Shown here: positions 1 to 9,376 of the stretch, in pieces
Numbering within the stretch: the stretch's first letter is position 1
Layout: each line of letters starts with the position of its first letter
Assembly: GCA_026989395.1 (NCBI GenBank)
Contig: JALSJK010000147.1
Location: 1-47,085 of the forward strand
Direction of reading: 5' to 3'
From: Methylomonas sp.
Lineage (GTDB): Bacteria; Pseudomonadota; Gammaproteobacteria; Methylococcales; Methylomonadaceae
Length of the DNA stretch: 47,085 bases
Program-made: the position numbers and the translations under genes
Notes under the pieces: model-generated
Told to the model about the DNA's origin: nothing
Databases searched by the model: none
The model's input: only the letters and a program-made list of their open reading frames with translations

Positions 1-487
1 TATGTTTTTTTTGGTTTCACTATTCAAAATCAACAGAACAGTTGCAATTGGCAATGAAATAATTCTCTGTGGAAAATGACGACCTGTAGCTCCAGGCCAT
101 TATTTTTTTTCAGGGTCGACTAAATACCAATCACCTGCAGATGTGTTTGATTTGATAATTTATACTGGTAGCGGTTTGATGGGCCGAGAAGTAACTAATA
201 TTCGTTCCAGTGATATGGTAATTATTCTAGGAGGCCGTTCGGGTACGCTTGGTGAATTTGCAATTGCGTATGATGAAGGAAAATTAATTGGGGTACTGCA
301 GGGTAGTGGAGGAATTACTGAGCAAATACCTGATATTGTCGCCAGTTTTAAAAAAAATAGTGGTGCGCGATTGGTATATTCAAAAGATCCTTTAGAGTTA
401 ATCAATCAAATGGCAAAGTTATATACAGAACGCCATTATCAACGTCCTTCCTGCTTCTGTGACACCTTGCCAGAAAATGCAGGATAA
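1..487 (+). pseudogene. LOG/TIGR00725-like nucleotide-binding protein, decayed or 5'-truncated
   Basis: The only open part is the C-terminal half, readable from a GTG at 143 to the stop at 485-487. It carries GGRSGTLGEFAIAYDEGK, matching the phosphate-binding GGxxGTxxE region of the lysine-decarboxylase-like (LOG) Rossmann family. The same frame continues upstream as RPVAPGHYFFSGSTKYQSPA back to a TGA at 77-79. Before that, protein-like pieces appear in other frames: YSKSTEQLQLAMK in frame 3 up to a TAA at 60-62, then FSVEND running into the RPVAP frame near 80. The N-terminal Rossmann glycine motif is not in the window. I infer several frameshifts and stops, so a pseudogene; an expressed short C-terminal fragment cannot be excluded. 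No ribosome-binding site precedes the GTG at 143. Confidence 0.55.
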
Positions 488-575
488 ATTTCTACTATTC
501 TGATTGATCTTTTAATGAATTAACGGAGTGTGAAAAAAATGAAAATTTGTTCCGCCTGAAATAATATTTTTTTGC

Positions 576-604
576 TTTACATTTAAGACGACCAGTCGTA
601 TACT
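576..604 (+). promoter_or_regulatory. sigma70-like promoter with overlapping inverted-repeat operator for the TetR gene
   Basis: A -35 box TTTACA (576-581) and a -10 box TATACT (599-604) are separated by 17 bp. The spacer and the -10 edge contain ACGAC-CA-GTCGT (588-599), a 5-bp inverted repeat with a 2-bp centre, placed as expected for an autorepressed TetR-family gene. The predicted transcription start (about 611) coincides with the ATG, and there is no Shine-Dalgarno sequence, so the message may be leaderless. Confidence 0.6.
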
Positions 605-610
605 TTATCT

Positions 611-1207
611 ATGGCTAGAATAATCAATAAGCAAATTAATCGTGATCGGCTCTTGGATCAAGGAGTTACTATGCTAATGAATCAGGGGTTTCATGGCACT
701 GGACTGAAAGAAATTCTGGATGCTGTGAAGGTGCCGAAAGGTTCTTTTTATAATTATTTTGAAAGTAAAGAGGCCTATTGTGCGGAAGTTATTAAGCATT
801 ATATTGAGCCTTTTATTAATCAGTTGCAGGGGCATTTGCGAAGACCAGGTGTGGATGCTTTATCTGCTTTAAAAAATTACTTTAATGAATTAATTGGTGA
901 GCTGGAAAAAAATCAGTTTAAAGGCGGATGTCTTTTGGGTAATTTGATGGGTGAATTGGGCGATACCAGTGAGATTTGCCGTGCATCATTAAAAACCGCT
1001 GTTAATCGTTATCGTGATTTGATTACGCAAGGATTATTGAAAGCGCAGCAGGAAGGAGTCGTTAGAAAAGATTTGACAGCAGAAAGTATGGCAGATTTAT
1101 TGGTAAATACCTGGCAAGGGGTATTGTTAAGAATGAAAATTGAAAAGTCGATTGTTCCATTAAAAAGTTGCTGTAACAACTTACTGGATGGATATTTTAA
1201 AGCTTGA
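611..1207 (+). CDS. TetR/AcrR-family transcriptional regulator, NemR/AcuR-like
   Basis: 198 aa, the usual TetR length. The N-terminal helix-turn-helix (about residues 8-55) is clear: the GFHGTGLKEILDAVKVPKGS stretch runs into FYNYFESKEAY, a strong TetR signature. The ligand domain has the GGCLLGNL segment and the TWQGVLLRMKIEKS region seen in NemR/AcuR-type regulators that respond to reactive electrophiles or small acids; the actual ligand cannot be read from sequence. The start at 611 is needed to keep the first DNA-binding helix; a later Met (residue 21) would remove it. There is no SD motif. The 5-bp inverted repeat over its promoter suggests autorepression. It is followed after 22 bp by a DUF4242 protein, probably in the same transcript and possibly its regulated target. 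Confidence 0.88.
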   Translation: MARIINKQINRDRLLDQGVTMLMNQGFHGTGLKEILDAVKVPKGSFYNYFESKEAYCAEVIKHYIEPFINQLQGHLRRPGVDALSALKNYFNELIGELEKNQFKGGCLLGNLMGELGDTSEICRASLKTAVNRYRDLITQGLLKAQQEGVVRKDLTAESMADLLVNTWQGVLLRMKIEKSIVPLKSCCNNLLDGYFKA

Positions 1208-1229
1208 GAAAATCAACTGTGAGGTGTTT

Positions 1230-1502
1230 ATGCCAAAATTTATAATTGAACGTGAATTAGAAGGAGCAGGAAAACTTTCAGAATCTGAACTGCAAGGTAT
1301 TTCACAAAAGTCGTGTTCCGTGCTCAACAAAATGGGGCCAGAAATACAATGGCTAGAAAGTTATGTGACCAACAATAAAATTTATTGTGTTTATATTGCT
1401 GCAGATGAACAAACCATTCGACAGCATGCTGAGGAGGGTGGTTTTCCTGCTAATCGCATTGAGGAAATAAAAACCATAATTGATCCAACAACAGCAGAAT
1501 AA
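1230..1502 (+). CDS. DUF4242 family small protein
   Basis: 90 aa starting MPKFIIERELEGAG and ending IIDPTTAE. The pattern of IERE, QKSC, IQWLESYV, IYCVYIA and EHA/GGFPANRI-type segments is typical of DUF4242, a small ferredoxin-like alpha/beta fold. One characterised relative is a Streptomyces nickel-binding protein, but its metal ligands are not assured here. I chose the ATG at 1230 over one at 1188 because GAGGTG (1221-1226) sits 3 nt upstream and because family members begin MPKFI. It lies 22 bp behind the TetR gene, so the two are probably co-transcribed. Function unknown. Confidence 0.82.
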   Translation: MPKFIIERELEGAGKLSESELQGISQKSCSVLNKMGPEIQWLESYVTNNKIYCVYIAADEQTIRQHAEEGGFPANRIEEIKTIIDPTTAE

Positions 1503-1755
1503 CTTGAAGGAATTGGAACACATGAAAATAAGTTGCCGAACTTACTCCATGTCCGTTCCTAAGAAGGATTATAAAAGGAAGCTTGTTTTCAAATCAGGGA
1601 GATGCAATGCCTGTTTTCTAGGGAATTGCAGTAAACAATTCAAGGTGATGAATTGAGATGTTGTATGCCAATAATGATGCTGGGTTTTATGAAAATGAAT
1701 GAGGCCAAGCATTAGAAATTGGGAAAGATGATAACTATAAAATGAGAAATGTAAC
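1503..1755. other. intergenic region, no gene found
   Basis: 253 bp between the DUF4242 gene and mtoX. I see no coding potential of substance, no tRNA and no convincing terminator. Any promoter for mtoX should lie here, but I cannot point to a clear -35/-10 pair. Confidence 0.4.
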
Positions 1756-3150
1756 ATGAGAGATATTATAAAAAAATCAACCAAAGCGGTTTCCGCTTGG
1801 TTAACAACCGGTACGGTGTCGTTAATAACAATGACTTTATTAAGCTTAGGTATGGGGACAGTTCAGGCAGATGAAACCTGTATGTCTCCCTATATGGCAA
1901 AAATTGTTGGGCAGGAAGACTATGTTTATGTATGGACATTAGGGATGGAAGGCCTCGGTGATGAACAAGATAAACTGGTAACAGTAGATGTAAATCCGAA
2001 TTCGGCTTTATATGGTAAGGTGATTAACTCATTGTCTGTAGGTGGACGAAATGAAGCGCATCACTCTGGTTTTACAGACGATCGAAATTATCTTTGGGCA
2101 GGAGGTTTGGATACCAATAAAATTTTTATCTTTGATGTCCACACCAATCCAGCGAAACCCAGATTACATAAAACCATCACTTCATTTACTGCAAAAAGTG
2201 GTGGTGTTGTAGGGCCGCATACCATGTATGCTTTACCCGGCCGGATGATGATAACCGGACTGTCTAACAATAAAGATCATGGAGGTCGTACTGCATTGGT
2301 TGAATACACCAATGAAGGTGAATATATTACAACTCATTGGATGCCAACGGATAGTAATCTGAATGGTGCAGTTAAAACGGGAAAATATGCGGATGGTTAT
2401 GGTTATGATGTTCGTGCCTTACCACGTCGAAATGTCATGTTGACATCATCTTTTACTGGCTGGTCCAATTATATGATGGATTTCGGCAAAATGTTAAAAG
2501 ACCCTGAGGCCATGAAGCGTTTTGGTAATACGGTAGTTCTCTGGAATCTCCATACCAGACAGCCAAAGAAAGTTTTTGACGTGCCCGGCGCACCTTTGGA
2601 ATTGCGTTGTGCATGGGATCCAAATCATAATTATTGCTTTACTTCAACAGCATTGACATCAAAAATTTGGCTTATTTATGAAGATGACAAAGGAGTTTGG
2701 AACGCAAAAGAGGTAGCTGATATTGGTGACCCATCCAAAATTCCATTGCCGGTTGATATCTCGATTCAAAGTAATGACAAGATGTTATGGGTGAATACAT
2801 TCATGGATGGTATGACCCGGGGATTTGATATCTCCGATCCATTCCATCCAAAGCAAGTGTATAGCAAGAAGATTGCATCGCAAGTCAATATGGTTTCATC
2901 CAGTTGGGATGGTAAACGTCTTTATTACACATCTTCATTATTGGCAAACTGGGATAAAAAAGGAGATCAAAATGAACAGTTTTTTAAAAGTTACCAATGG
3001 GATGGTAAGCAGCTAACGGAAAAATTCTCGATTGATTTTATCAAAGAAAAACTAGGCCGACCTCATCAAATGCGTTTTGGGGCTAAATCGCTATATGCAA
3101 ACAAGCAATCAGAAGTCTCAAAAAATATCCTTGGCTTGTTAACTAACTAA
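1756..3150 (+). CDS. mtoX: periplasmic methanethiol oxidase (SBP56 / selenium-binding protein family)
   Basis: 464 aa. Residues 1-38 form a Sec-type signal peptide with a VQA cleavage site, so the mature protein begins DETCMSPYMAK. The body is the SBP56 beta-propeller: VWTLGMEGLGD, GGRNEAHHSGF, GGVVGPHTMYALPG, ELRCAWDPNHNY and GRPHQMRFG are recognisable family motifs rich in candidate metal-ligand histidines. Bacterial SBP56 proteins characterised in Hyphomicrobium are copper-dependent methanethiol oxidases, converting methanethiol to formaldehyde, hydrogen sulfide and hydrogen peroxide. Assignment here rests on family, signal peptide and neighbour: the next gene, 26 bp downstream, combines the SCO1/SenC and MauG domains known to sit beside mtoX. 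No strong SD precedes the ATG. Other SBP56 proteins have unproven roles, so the substrate remains an inference. Confidence 0.85.
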   Translation: MRDIIKKSTKAVSAWLTTGTVSLITMTLLSLGMGTVQADETCMSPYMAKIVGQEDYVYVWTLGMEGLGDEQDKLVTVDVNPNSALYGKVINSLSVGGRNEAHHSGFTDDRNYLWAGGLDTNKIFIFDVHTNPAKPRLHKTITSFTAKSGGVVGPHTMYALPGRMMITGLSNNKDHGGRTALVEYTNEGEYITTHWMPTDSNLNGAVKTGKYADGYGYDVRALPRRNVMLTSSFTGWSNYMMDFGKMLKDPEAMKRFGNTVVLWNLHTRQPKKVFDVPGAPLELRCAWDPNHNYCFTSTALTSKIWLIYEDDKGVWNAKEVADIGDPSKIPLPVDISIQSNDKMLWVNTFMDGMTRGFDISDPFHPKQVYSKKIASQVNMVSSSWDGKRLYYTSSLLANWDKKGDQNEQFFKSYQWDGKQLTEKFSIDFIKEKLGRPHQMRFGAKSLYANKQSEVSKNILGLLTN

Positions 3151-3176
3151 CAAGTAATTAATTCTTATCGCCACGG

Positions 3177-5147
3177 ATGGCAACAACCTTGTCATCCCAA
3201 ATGCCATATTCCAAATTATTTAATATTTTATTCTGGCTTTTTTGTTCAACATTACTATGGCTTACCAGTTGTCTTGCTGACAACATTAAGTCATCAGAAG
3301 CCAATGCCGTAATATTAGCTCCTGGATATGGGCCGTTAGCTTTTACAGCACCGCCGCCGGATAGTTATCAGTTACCAATTCTGGGTAAAGCTGCAAATGG
3401 CAGAATCATCGATTCTAAAGGCAATAAAACCACCCTGAGTCAGTTGATGCACGGGAAAGTGGTGGTGTTAAGTTTTATTTATTCAAGTTGTAATGATGTC
3501 AATGGCTGTCCCTTGGCAACTTCTGTTTTACATCGTGTTAAGGCCAGATTAGACAAGGAAAATGAAATTGCTGATCGTGTTCGTCTTCTGACCTTAAGTT
3601 TTAATCCTGAATACGATACGCCTGAAGTAATGAGGCAGTATGCAAAAGGGTTTCAGGGCGGCAGTCTGGATTGGCGGTTTCTAACAACAAAGAGTGAACA
3701 AGAGCTGGCACCTATCCTTAAAAGTTATCAGCAGAGCAGTCAAAAAATTTACGATGAAAATGGACTGTTTACCGGGACTTTTTCGCATATCTTGCGAGTG
3801 TTTTTAATTGATACCAAAAGTAATATCCGTAATATTTATAGTGTCTCATTTCTGCATGCGGATACATTAATTAATGATATTAGGACGTTATTACTAGAGC
3901 AGACAAACAGTAAATTGATACAAATTACAGATTCAAAAGGCCAGCAACAGCAGGAAAATCATCTTGAGCCTCTTTACAAGGCTGGAGACCATAAAGCAGG
4001 TTATGAGCAATCAGATTATCAAACCCAATCTGTTGATTTATTAAGCCGTAAAGGCAGTAGTGTTGATTTGCTTCAGTATGCAACACAACCCCCATTAGGA
4101 TTACCAAAAGTTCCTGCTCCTACTGAAAATCCGCTTACTCTTGATAAGATAAAACTAGGCAGAAAGCTGTTTTTCGATCGCCGCTTGTCACTAAACAATA
4201 CTTTTTCTTGTGCCATGTGTCATGTGCCAGAGCAGGGGTTCAGCAGTAATGAAATGGCAACGGCTGTCGGTATTGAAGGACGGACAGTGCGACGCAATTC
4301 ACCAACTTTATATAACATTGCTTTTGCCAAATTGCTGTTCCACGATGGCCGAGAGAATACATTGGAGCAACAGGTATGGGGACCTTTCCTTGCACATAAT
4401 GAGATGGGTAATCCTTCGGTGGGTTTTGTTATCAATAAAATAAAACAAAGCTCAGACTATCAGGGGCTTTTCAAAAAAGCATTTGGCCGTGGTCCGGGGA
4501 TGGAAACTATTGGTATGGCAATTGCCAGCTATGAACGAACATTGAATTCTGCAAATTCAGCGTTTGACCGATGGTTTTATAAAAACAATAAGTGGGCTTT
4601 GTCAAAATCTGCGAAACAAGGCTTTGATTTATTTACTGGCAAAGCGGGATGTAACAATTGTCATCTTATAGGCAAAGATCATGCTTTGTTCATGGATAAC
4701 AAATTACATAATACTGGGGTTGGTTATCAACAGGCCATGTCTAAAGAAGCAGATAAACTGCGTGTACAGGTTGCTCCGGGTATATTTATAGATGTTGATA
4801 ATGACATCGTTGCTACTGTTACAGAACGTAAACCTAATGACTTGGGTCTGTATGAGATTACTCAAAACCCTGATGACCGCTGGAAATATAAAACACCCAC
4901 ATTACGCAATATAGCTCTGACGGCACCTTATATGCACAATGGCCAATTTTCAACGCTGAAACAAGTCATTGAATTTTATAATCAGGGAGGAATTGCTAAT
5001 GAAAACCTTGATCCTTTGATAAAACCACTGGGTTTATCAGAAAAAGAAATGGATGATCTGTTGGCCTTCCTTAAATCGTTAACGGGTGATAATGTTTCAA
5101 AACTGATTTCTGATGCTTTTGCAGCGCCTGTTGGTGATGTGCGATAA
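3177..5147 (+). CDS. SCO1/SenC - MauG-like di-haem peroxidase fusion lipoprotein
   Basis: 656 aa with two complete modules. A hydrophobic N-terminus ends in LTSC (Cys32), a plausible lipobox, so the protein may be membrane-tethered in the periplasm. Residues about 60-240 are a SCO1/SenC thioredoxin fold: VVVLSFIYSSC with Cys105 and Cys111 (spaced C-x5-C rather than the usual CxxxC) and His204 in SHILRVFLID, the likely copper ligands. A linker of about 60 residues follows. Residues about 310-640 are a cytochrome-c-peroxidase/MauG domain with haem sites CAMCH (345-349) and CNNCH (492-496) and the APYMHNGQF segment. In mtoX loci of other bacteria SCO and MauG functions accompany the oxidase. I infer that this protein loads copper and/or matures MtoX. 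The ATG at 3177 fits the signal sequence; SD is poor. It ends 48 bp before the helicase gene. Confidence 0.85.
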   Translation: MATTLSSQMPYSKLFNILFWLFCSTLLWLTSCLADNIKSSEANAVILAPGYGPLAFTAPPPDSYQLPILGKAANGRIIDSKGNKTTLSQLMHGKVVVLSFIYSSCNDVNGCPLATSVLHRVKARLDKENEIADRVRLLTLSFNPEYDTPEVMRQYAKGFQGGSLDWRFLTTKSEQELAPILKSYQQSSQKIYDENGLFTGTFSHILRVFLIDTKSNIRNIYSVSFLHADTLINDIRTLLLEQTNSKLIQITDSKGQQQQENHLEPLYKAGDHKAGYEQSDYQTQSVDLLSRKGSSVDLLQYATQPPLGLPKVPAPTENPLTLDKIKLGRKLFFDRRLSLNNTFSCAMCHVPEQGFSSNEMATAVGIEGRTVRRNSPTLYNIAFAKLLFHDGRENTLEQQVWGPFLAHNEMGNPSVGFVINKIKQSSDYQGLFKKAFGRGPGMETIGMAIASYERTLNSANSAFDRWFYKNNKWALSKSAKQGFDLFTGKAGCNNCHLIGKDHALFMDNKLHNTGVGYQQAMSKEADKLRVQVAPGIFIDVDNDIVATVTERKPNDLGLYEITQNPDDRWKYKTPTLRNIALTAPYMHNGQFSTLKQVIEFYNQGGIANENLDPLIKPLGLSEKEMDDLLAFLKSLTGDNVSKLISDAFAAPVGDVR

Positions 5148-5195
5148 TCTGATGGTCTCATTAAAAGTCAAAATAAATCTCCCCAATTTTTATAG

Positions 5196-8100
5196 ATGGA
5201 AAAAAAGTTACTGGATCGCTTTGATAAATTATCAACTGGCGAACAAGATATTTTACTCGCCTTATCGGTTATCTATAACCCAGTCGGGCAAACACGGTTA
5301 CAAAATCTTCTCAAAAAATCGGGTTGTGTGCAGGTCGCTGTTGCCAACATAATTGCCAAACCACTACGGTGCAAACTGGAAGAACTGGAACTTATTGAAA
5401 CAACCAGTGCAGGCTGGATTTGTGCAAGGGAAATTTCAGAACCATTAATCAAGAAGGCGGTTGCAAAGCCAGGTTTTTTAGAAAAGCTGGTTCCGGTTAT
5501 ATTGCGTGATGATACCTATATTAGTCATCATTTAATGCACTTGCATTATATTAAGCTGTTACGCATCTATTTATATCAACGGAAAGAACAGCTATTTATT
5601 TCATGTCTGGAGAACTTTGAAAGTCATTTCCATGATAAATTGATCTGCACTTTAGAAGATATAGTGTTCAAGCAATTTGATCGTGAATGGTTTGATGCCT
5701 TGCCTGTTGGTATGCGCCTTTCAATTTTGCAATCTTATCAGACAGTCAAAATCCCTACACTTGAAGATTGCAATTTTCAATATCAATTGATGAATGAAAT
5801 TGTGTCCAGGCAGCTTGATAACTTGCCCAGGGAATTTGTTCATCAGCATGTCAAGATACACTTGTTGCGAGGCGACCTTGAAGGTCTTGATGATTTGCTG
5901 GAGCAGGATGATTCGGAACAAGGTTTGATTTTGCTGGGTGTTTTACGTTTTATGCAGAATCGTTATGAAGAGACCTGGTTGATTTACGAAACAGTATTAA
6001 ATCTCATCAAAAAACGAACCCGTAAACGAAATGTTTTTATACCTAGTATTCTCGGACATATTCTGAATTTGTCACTGCTCTATAAACAAAAACAGGATAA
6101 TTTGATTACCCTTAGAAAGCAATTAAAAATTTCGACAAAAAATCAAGTGGCGACAAGTGAGTGTCAGCTGGCAGAAGCAAGATTATTGATTGGCCTGGAT
6201 GTCCATGAAGCAATAAAAAAAGCGCAGGATGCAGACTGTTACTTGCTGTTTCGGTATTACAACTTTGCTTATGACCAGTTATTAAATTTGTTGTTGCTGT
6301 ACTGGCTAGGTGAAATTGAAAGGTTTAAAGAGGACACCGAAAGTTTTGAAGAGTTAAAAAAATTATGTCTTGAAGCCGAAAAAAAAGATTATTTCTGGTT
6401 CGCTGCGGTTTCCTCATCCTTATTGGTCCGGTTATCGGTCGCTGACAAAAAAATTGAGAAAATTGCCAAAAAATACAGCCAGTCTCCGCACATAGCTATT
6501 TTGGATTTGTTGCCTCATCTGGAAAATTGGCATCGTTCTCTGGATGCCTTGGCCCGAATTGGAAAAAAGAGGGGAGCAGAGGAGAAAAATAATTTATCAA
6601 GCGAGCAGAACCTAAGGTTAATCTGGACGGCTAGGACGATTGGAGATTATGGAATTGGTTTGACTGCCAAAGAACAACGATTAGGAAAAAATGGTCGATG
6701 GACGCGGGGACGACCGGTTGCACTCAAGCGTTTGCAAGATGAAAACGACAGCTTTCCGTATTTGACCGAGCACGATCGTCGTATTTGTCGTTGTATTGAA
6801 ATGAAATATGAATATGGCTATTCCAGTTATCGTCCACGAGAAATTTTCCAGTTAAATGATAAGGCTATTATTGAAGCGATTGGTCATCCTCATATTTTCT
6901 GGGAGGACGCTCCACAGTATAACAAGCCGGTTTCTGTGACCAAATCTCAAATCCAGCTGGCGGTGTCCGAGCAACAGGATAAATTGCTGATTGCTTTGAC
7001 ACCTTATCCTTATCAATCAGATGTCGTTGCGGAAAAAACTGCCAATGATGATATCGTTGTTTATCAGGTGGAGCCTGAGCACCGCCAGGTTGCTGATATT
7101 TTGGGACCAGAAGGTTTGCTGGTACCCAAAAAAGCCAAGCAGCAGGTGATTGATTCAATCTCAGCGATTGCATCAATGCTGACTGTTCATTCAGACATTG
7201 GCGGCCAGTCTAGTTTGGCAGAGAGGGTGGAAGCAGACAGCAGACTGCATATTCACCTGCAACCCATTGGAGATGGGATTCAGATTGAAATTTTTGTTCA
7301 GCCTTTTACTGATGGCGGGCCAGTTTATAAACCGGGTGTTGGCGGATCAACAGTACTGGCTGAAATCAATGATAAACAGTTACAAACCAGTCGCAATTTT
7401 GATCTTGAACAACAATATCTGGAACAGGTTTTGGAGGCTTGTCCGGCACTCTACCATGTTACTGATGCCCGATGGCAGCTGGATGATGCGGAAATGGCGC
7501 TGGAAGCTTTGTTGCAACTGCAAAGTTTAGGGGATTTTGCGGTGTTGGAATGGCCTAAGGGCAAGGCGATCAGGATCAGCAGAGAAACCGGATTTTCCCA
7601 AGTGCAGTTTAATGTGCGCAAGGAAAAAGACTGGTTTAGTGTTTCTGGTGAGATAAGTATTGATGATAGTCAGATTTTGGAAATGCAAAATCTGATCGGT
7701 TTATTGAATGCTTCCCCCGGGCGTTTTCTGAAGCTTGATGATGGGCAAATCATCGCGCTTACCCAGGAATTACGACAAAGACTGGATGATTTATCCGGAT
7801 TGGGCGAAATAAATGGCAAGGATTTTCGTTTCCATGCTTTGGCGGCTCAAGCGCTGGATGACATTACTGAAGGCATGAATGTCAAGGCTGGCAAGCATTG
7901 GCGTGAACAATTGAAAAAATTGGCGCAAGCAAAAGATTTTGAGCCTGAAGTCCCTTCTACCTTGCAGGGTGAGTTACGGGATTATCAATTACAAGGCTAC
8001 CAATGGATGGCAAGATTAGCCCATCTGGGAGCTGGCGCCTGTCTGGCTGATGATATGGGTTTGGGGAAAACCATTCAATCATTGGCATTGATGTTATTGC

Positions 8101-9356
8101 GGGCAGAACATGGTCCAACGCTTATTTTGGCGCCGACATCAGTTTGTAATAATTGGCTGGAAGAAATTCAACGCTTTGCGCCAACACTCAATGCCTATTA
8201 TTTTGGCAAAGGTGATCGTCAGCAAACGCTTGATCAGGCAGATGCCTTTGATGTGATAGTTTGCAGTTATGGATTATTACAAACTGAAGCGGAAAAGCTG
8301 ATTAAAAAACAATGGCACACTATTGTTGCGGATGAAGCCCAGGCGATAAAAAATCCACAAACTCAACGATCCAAGGCGGCTATGTCGTTGCAAGGAGATT
8401 TCAAATTAATCACCACTGGCACCCCGATTGAAAATCATTTAGGGGAATTATGGAATTTGTTTAATTTTATTAATCCTGGGTTATTAGGATCAATAAAAAA
8501 GTTCAATGAGCGCTTTGCCCAGCAAATTGAAAATCAAAAAGATTATGGAACCCAGCAACGCCTGAAAAAATTGATCCAGCCTTTTATTTTAAGGCGTCTG
8601 AAAAATGATGTGTTAACAGAATTGCCGGCTCGAACTGAAATAACTTTACATATTGAACTGAGCGCTGAAGAACGTACCCTGTATGAAGCATTACGCCAAC
8701 ACGCCATGCAGACCATGGAAGAAGTTCAGCAGCAAGCAGCGCCACCAGGACAAAAACATCTTCAGGTATTGGCGGAAATTATGAAACTGCGCCGAGCATG
8801 TTGTCATCCTCGATTGATTATGGAAGAAACCGATATTAGCAGCTCCAAACTGCAAGCTTTTGACGAGCTGGTTGAAGAACTTATAGCCAATCGCCACAAA
8901 GCATTGGTATTCAGTCAATTTGTTTCACATTTGGCTTTGATTCGCGAATTACTGGATAAAAAAGGCATCAGCTATCAATATCTGGATGGTTCGACCTCCA
9001 TGAAAAAAAGGCAGACAGCGGTTAACGCATTTCAATCGGGTGAAGGCGATGTTTTTTTAATCAGTTTGAAAGCGGGCGGCGCCGGACTTAATTTGACTGC
9101 GGCTGATTATGTTGTACACATGGACCCCTGGTGGAATCCTGCCGTGGAAGATCAGGCTTCTGACCGAGCGCATCGGATCGGCCAAAAAAGACCTGTTACC
9201 ATTTATCGTTTGGTTGCCAAAGATACTATCGAAGACAAAATTGTTGATTTACATCGACACAAACGCGATTTGGCAAATAGCTTGCTGGAGGGCGGCGATG
9301 TCAGCGGCAAAATGTCAGTCGAAGATATGCTTGATTTGATTCGGGAAATAGATTGA
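5196..9356 (+). CDS. SNF2-family DEAD/DEAH helicase (Swi2/Snf2 ATPase)
   Basis: 1386 aa. The C-terminal third is a full SNF2 engine. LRDYQLQGYQWMARL begins near residue 925, the Walker A motif DDMGLGKT is near 952, the Walker B box DEAQAIKNP is near 1046, and TTGTPIENHLGELWNLFNF follows. The second RecA domain has ALVFSQF, YLDGSTS, FLISLKAGGAGLNLTAADYV and the arginine-finger motif QASDRAHRIGQKRPV. The first 900 residues are not a family I recognise. They are rich in hydrophobic helices, have no SWIM-type zinc finger that I can see, and may bind protein or DNA. Bacterial SNF2 proteins translocate on double-stranded DNA and act on DNA-bound complexes such as RNA polymerase; a specific job cannot be assigned. 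Weak ribosome-binding site upstream of the ATG. The short gap after the mtoX cluster permits read-through. Confidence 0.9.
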   Translation: MEKKLLDRFDKLSTGEQDILLALSVIYNPVGQTRLQNLLKKSGCVQVAVANIIAKPLRCKLEELELIETTSAGWICAREISEPLIKKAVAKPGFLEKLVPVILRDDTYISHHLMHLHYIKLLRIYLYQRKEQLFISCLENFESHFHDKLICTLEDIVFKQFDREWFDALPVGMRLSILQSYQTVKIPTLEDCNFQYQLMNEIVSRQLDNLPREFVHQHVKIHLLRGDLEGLDDLLEQDDSEQGLILLGVLRFMQNRYEETWLIYETVLNLIKKRTRKRNVFIPSILGHILNLSLLYKQKQDNLITLRKQLKISTKNQVATSECQLAEARLLIGLDVHEAIKKAQDADCYLLFRYYNFAYDQLLNLLLLYWLGEIERFKEDTESFEELKKLCLEAEKKDYFWFAAVSSSLLVRLSVADKKIEKIAKKYSQSPHIAILDLLPHLENWHRSLDALARIGKKRGAEEKNNLSSEQNLRLIWTARTIGDYGIGLTAKEQRLGKNGRWTRGRPVALKRLQDENDSFPYLTEHDRRICRCIEMKYEYGYSSYRPREIFQLNDKAIIEAIGHPHIFWEDAPQYNKPVSVTKSQIQLAVSEQQDKLLIALTPYPYQSDVVAEKTANDDIVVYQVEPEHRQVADILGPEGLLVPKKAKQQVIDSISAIASMLTVHSDIGGQSSLAERVEADSRLHIHLQPIGDGIQIEIFVQPFTDGGPVYKPGVGGSTVLAEINDKQLQTSRNFDLEQQYLEQVLEACPALYHVTDARWQLDDAEMALEALLQLQSLGDFAVLEWPKGKAIRISRETGFSQVQFNVRKEKDWFSVSGEISIDDSQILEMQNLIGLLNASPGRFLKLDDGQIIALTQELRQRLDDLSGLGEINGKDFRFHALAAQALDDITEGMNVKAGKHWREQLKKLAQAKDFEPEVPSTLQGELRDYQLQGYQWMARLAHLGAGACLADDMGLGKTIQSLALMLLRAEHGPTLILAPTSVCNNWLEEIQRFAPTLNAYYFGKGDRQQTLDQADAFDVIVCSYGLLQTEAEKLIKKQWHTIVADEAQAIKNPQTQRSKAAMSLQGDFKLITTGTPIENHLGELWNLFNFINPGLLGSIKKFNERFAQQIENQKDYGTQQRLKKLIQPFILRRLKNDVLTELPARTEITLHIELSAEERTLYEALRQHAMQTMEEVQQQAAPPGQKHLQVLAEIMKLRRACCHPRLIMEETDISSSKLQAFDELVEELIANRHKALVFSQFVSHLALIRELLDKKGISYQYLDGSTSMKKRQTAVNAFQSGEGDVFLISLKAGGAGLNLTAADYVVHMDPWWNPAVEDQASDRAHRIGQKRPVTIYRLVAKDTIEDKIVDLHRHKRDLANSLLEGGDVSGKMSVEDMLDLIREID

Positions 9357-9376
9357 TAAATCGTATTTAACGAATA

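Noticed and set aside
77-79. In-frame TGA in the LOG-like gene as possible selenocysteine or recoding
   Set aside because: The upstream sequence in that frame is not protein-like for this family, and a second stop and frame change lie nearby; decay explains it better.
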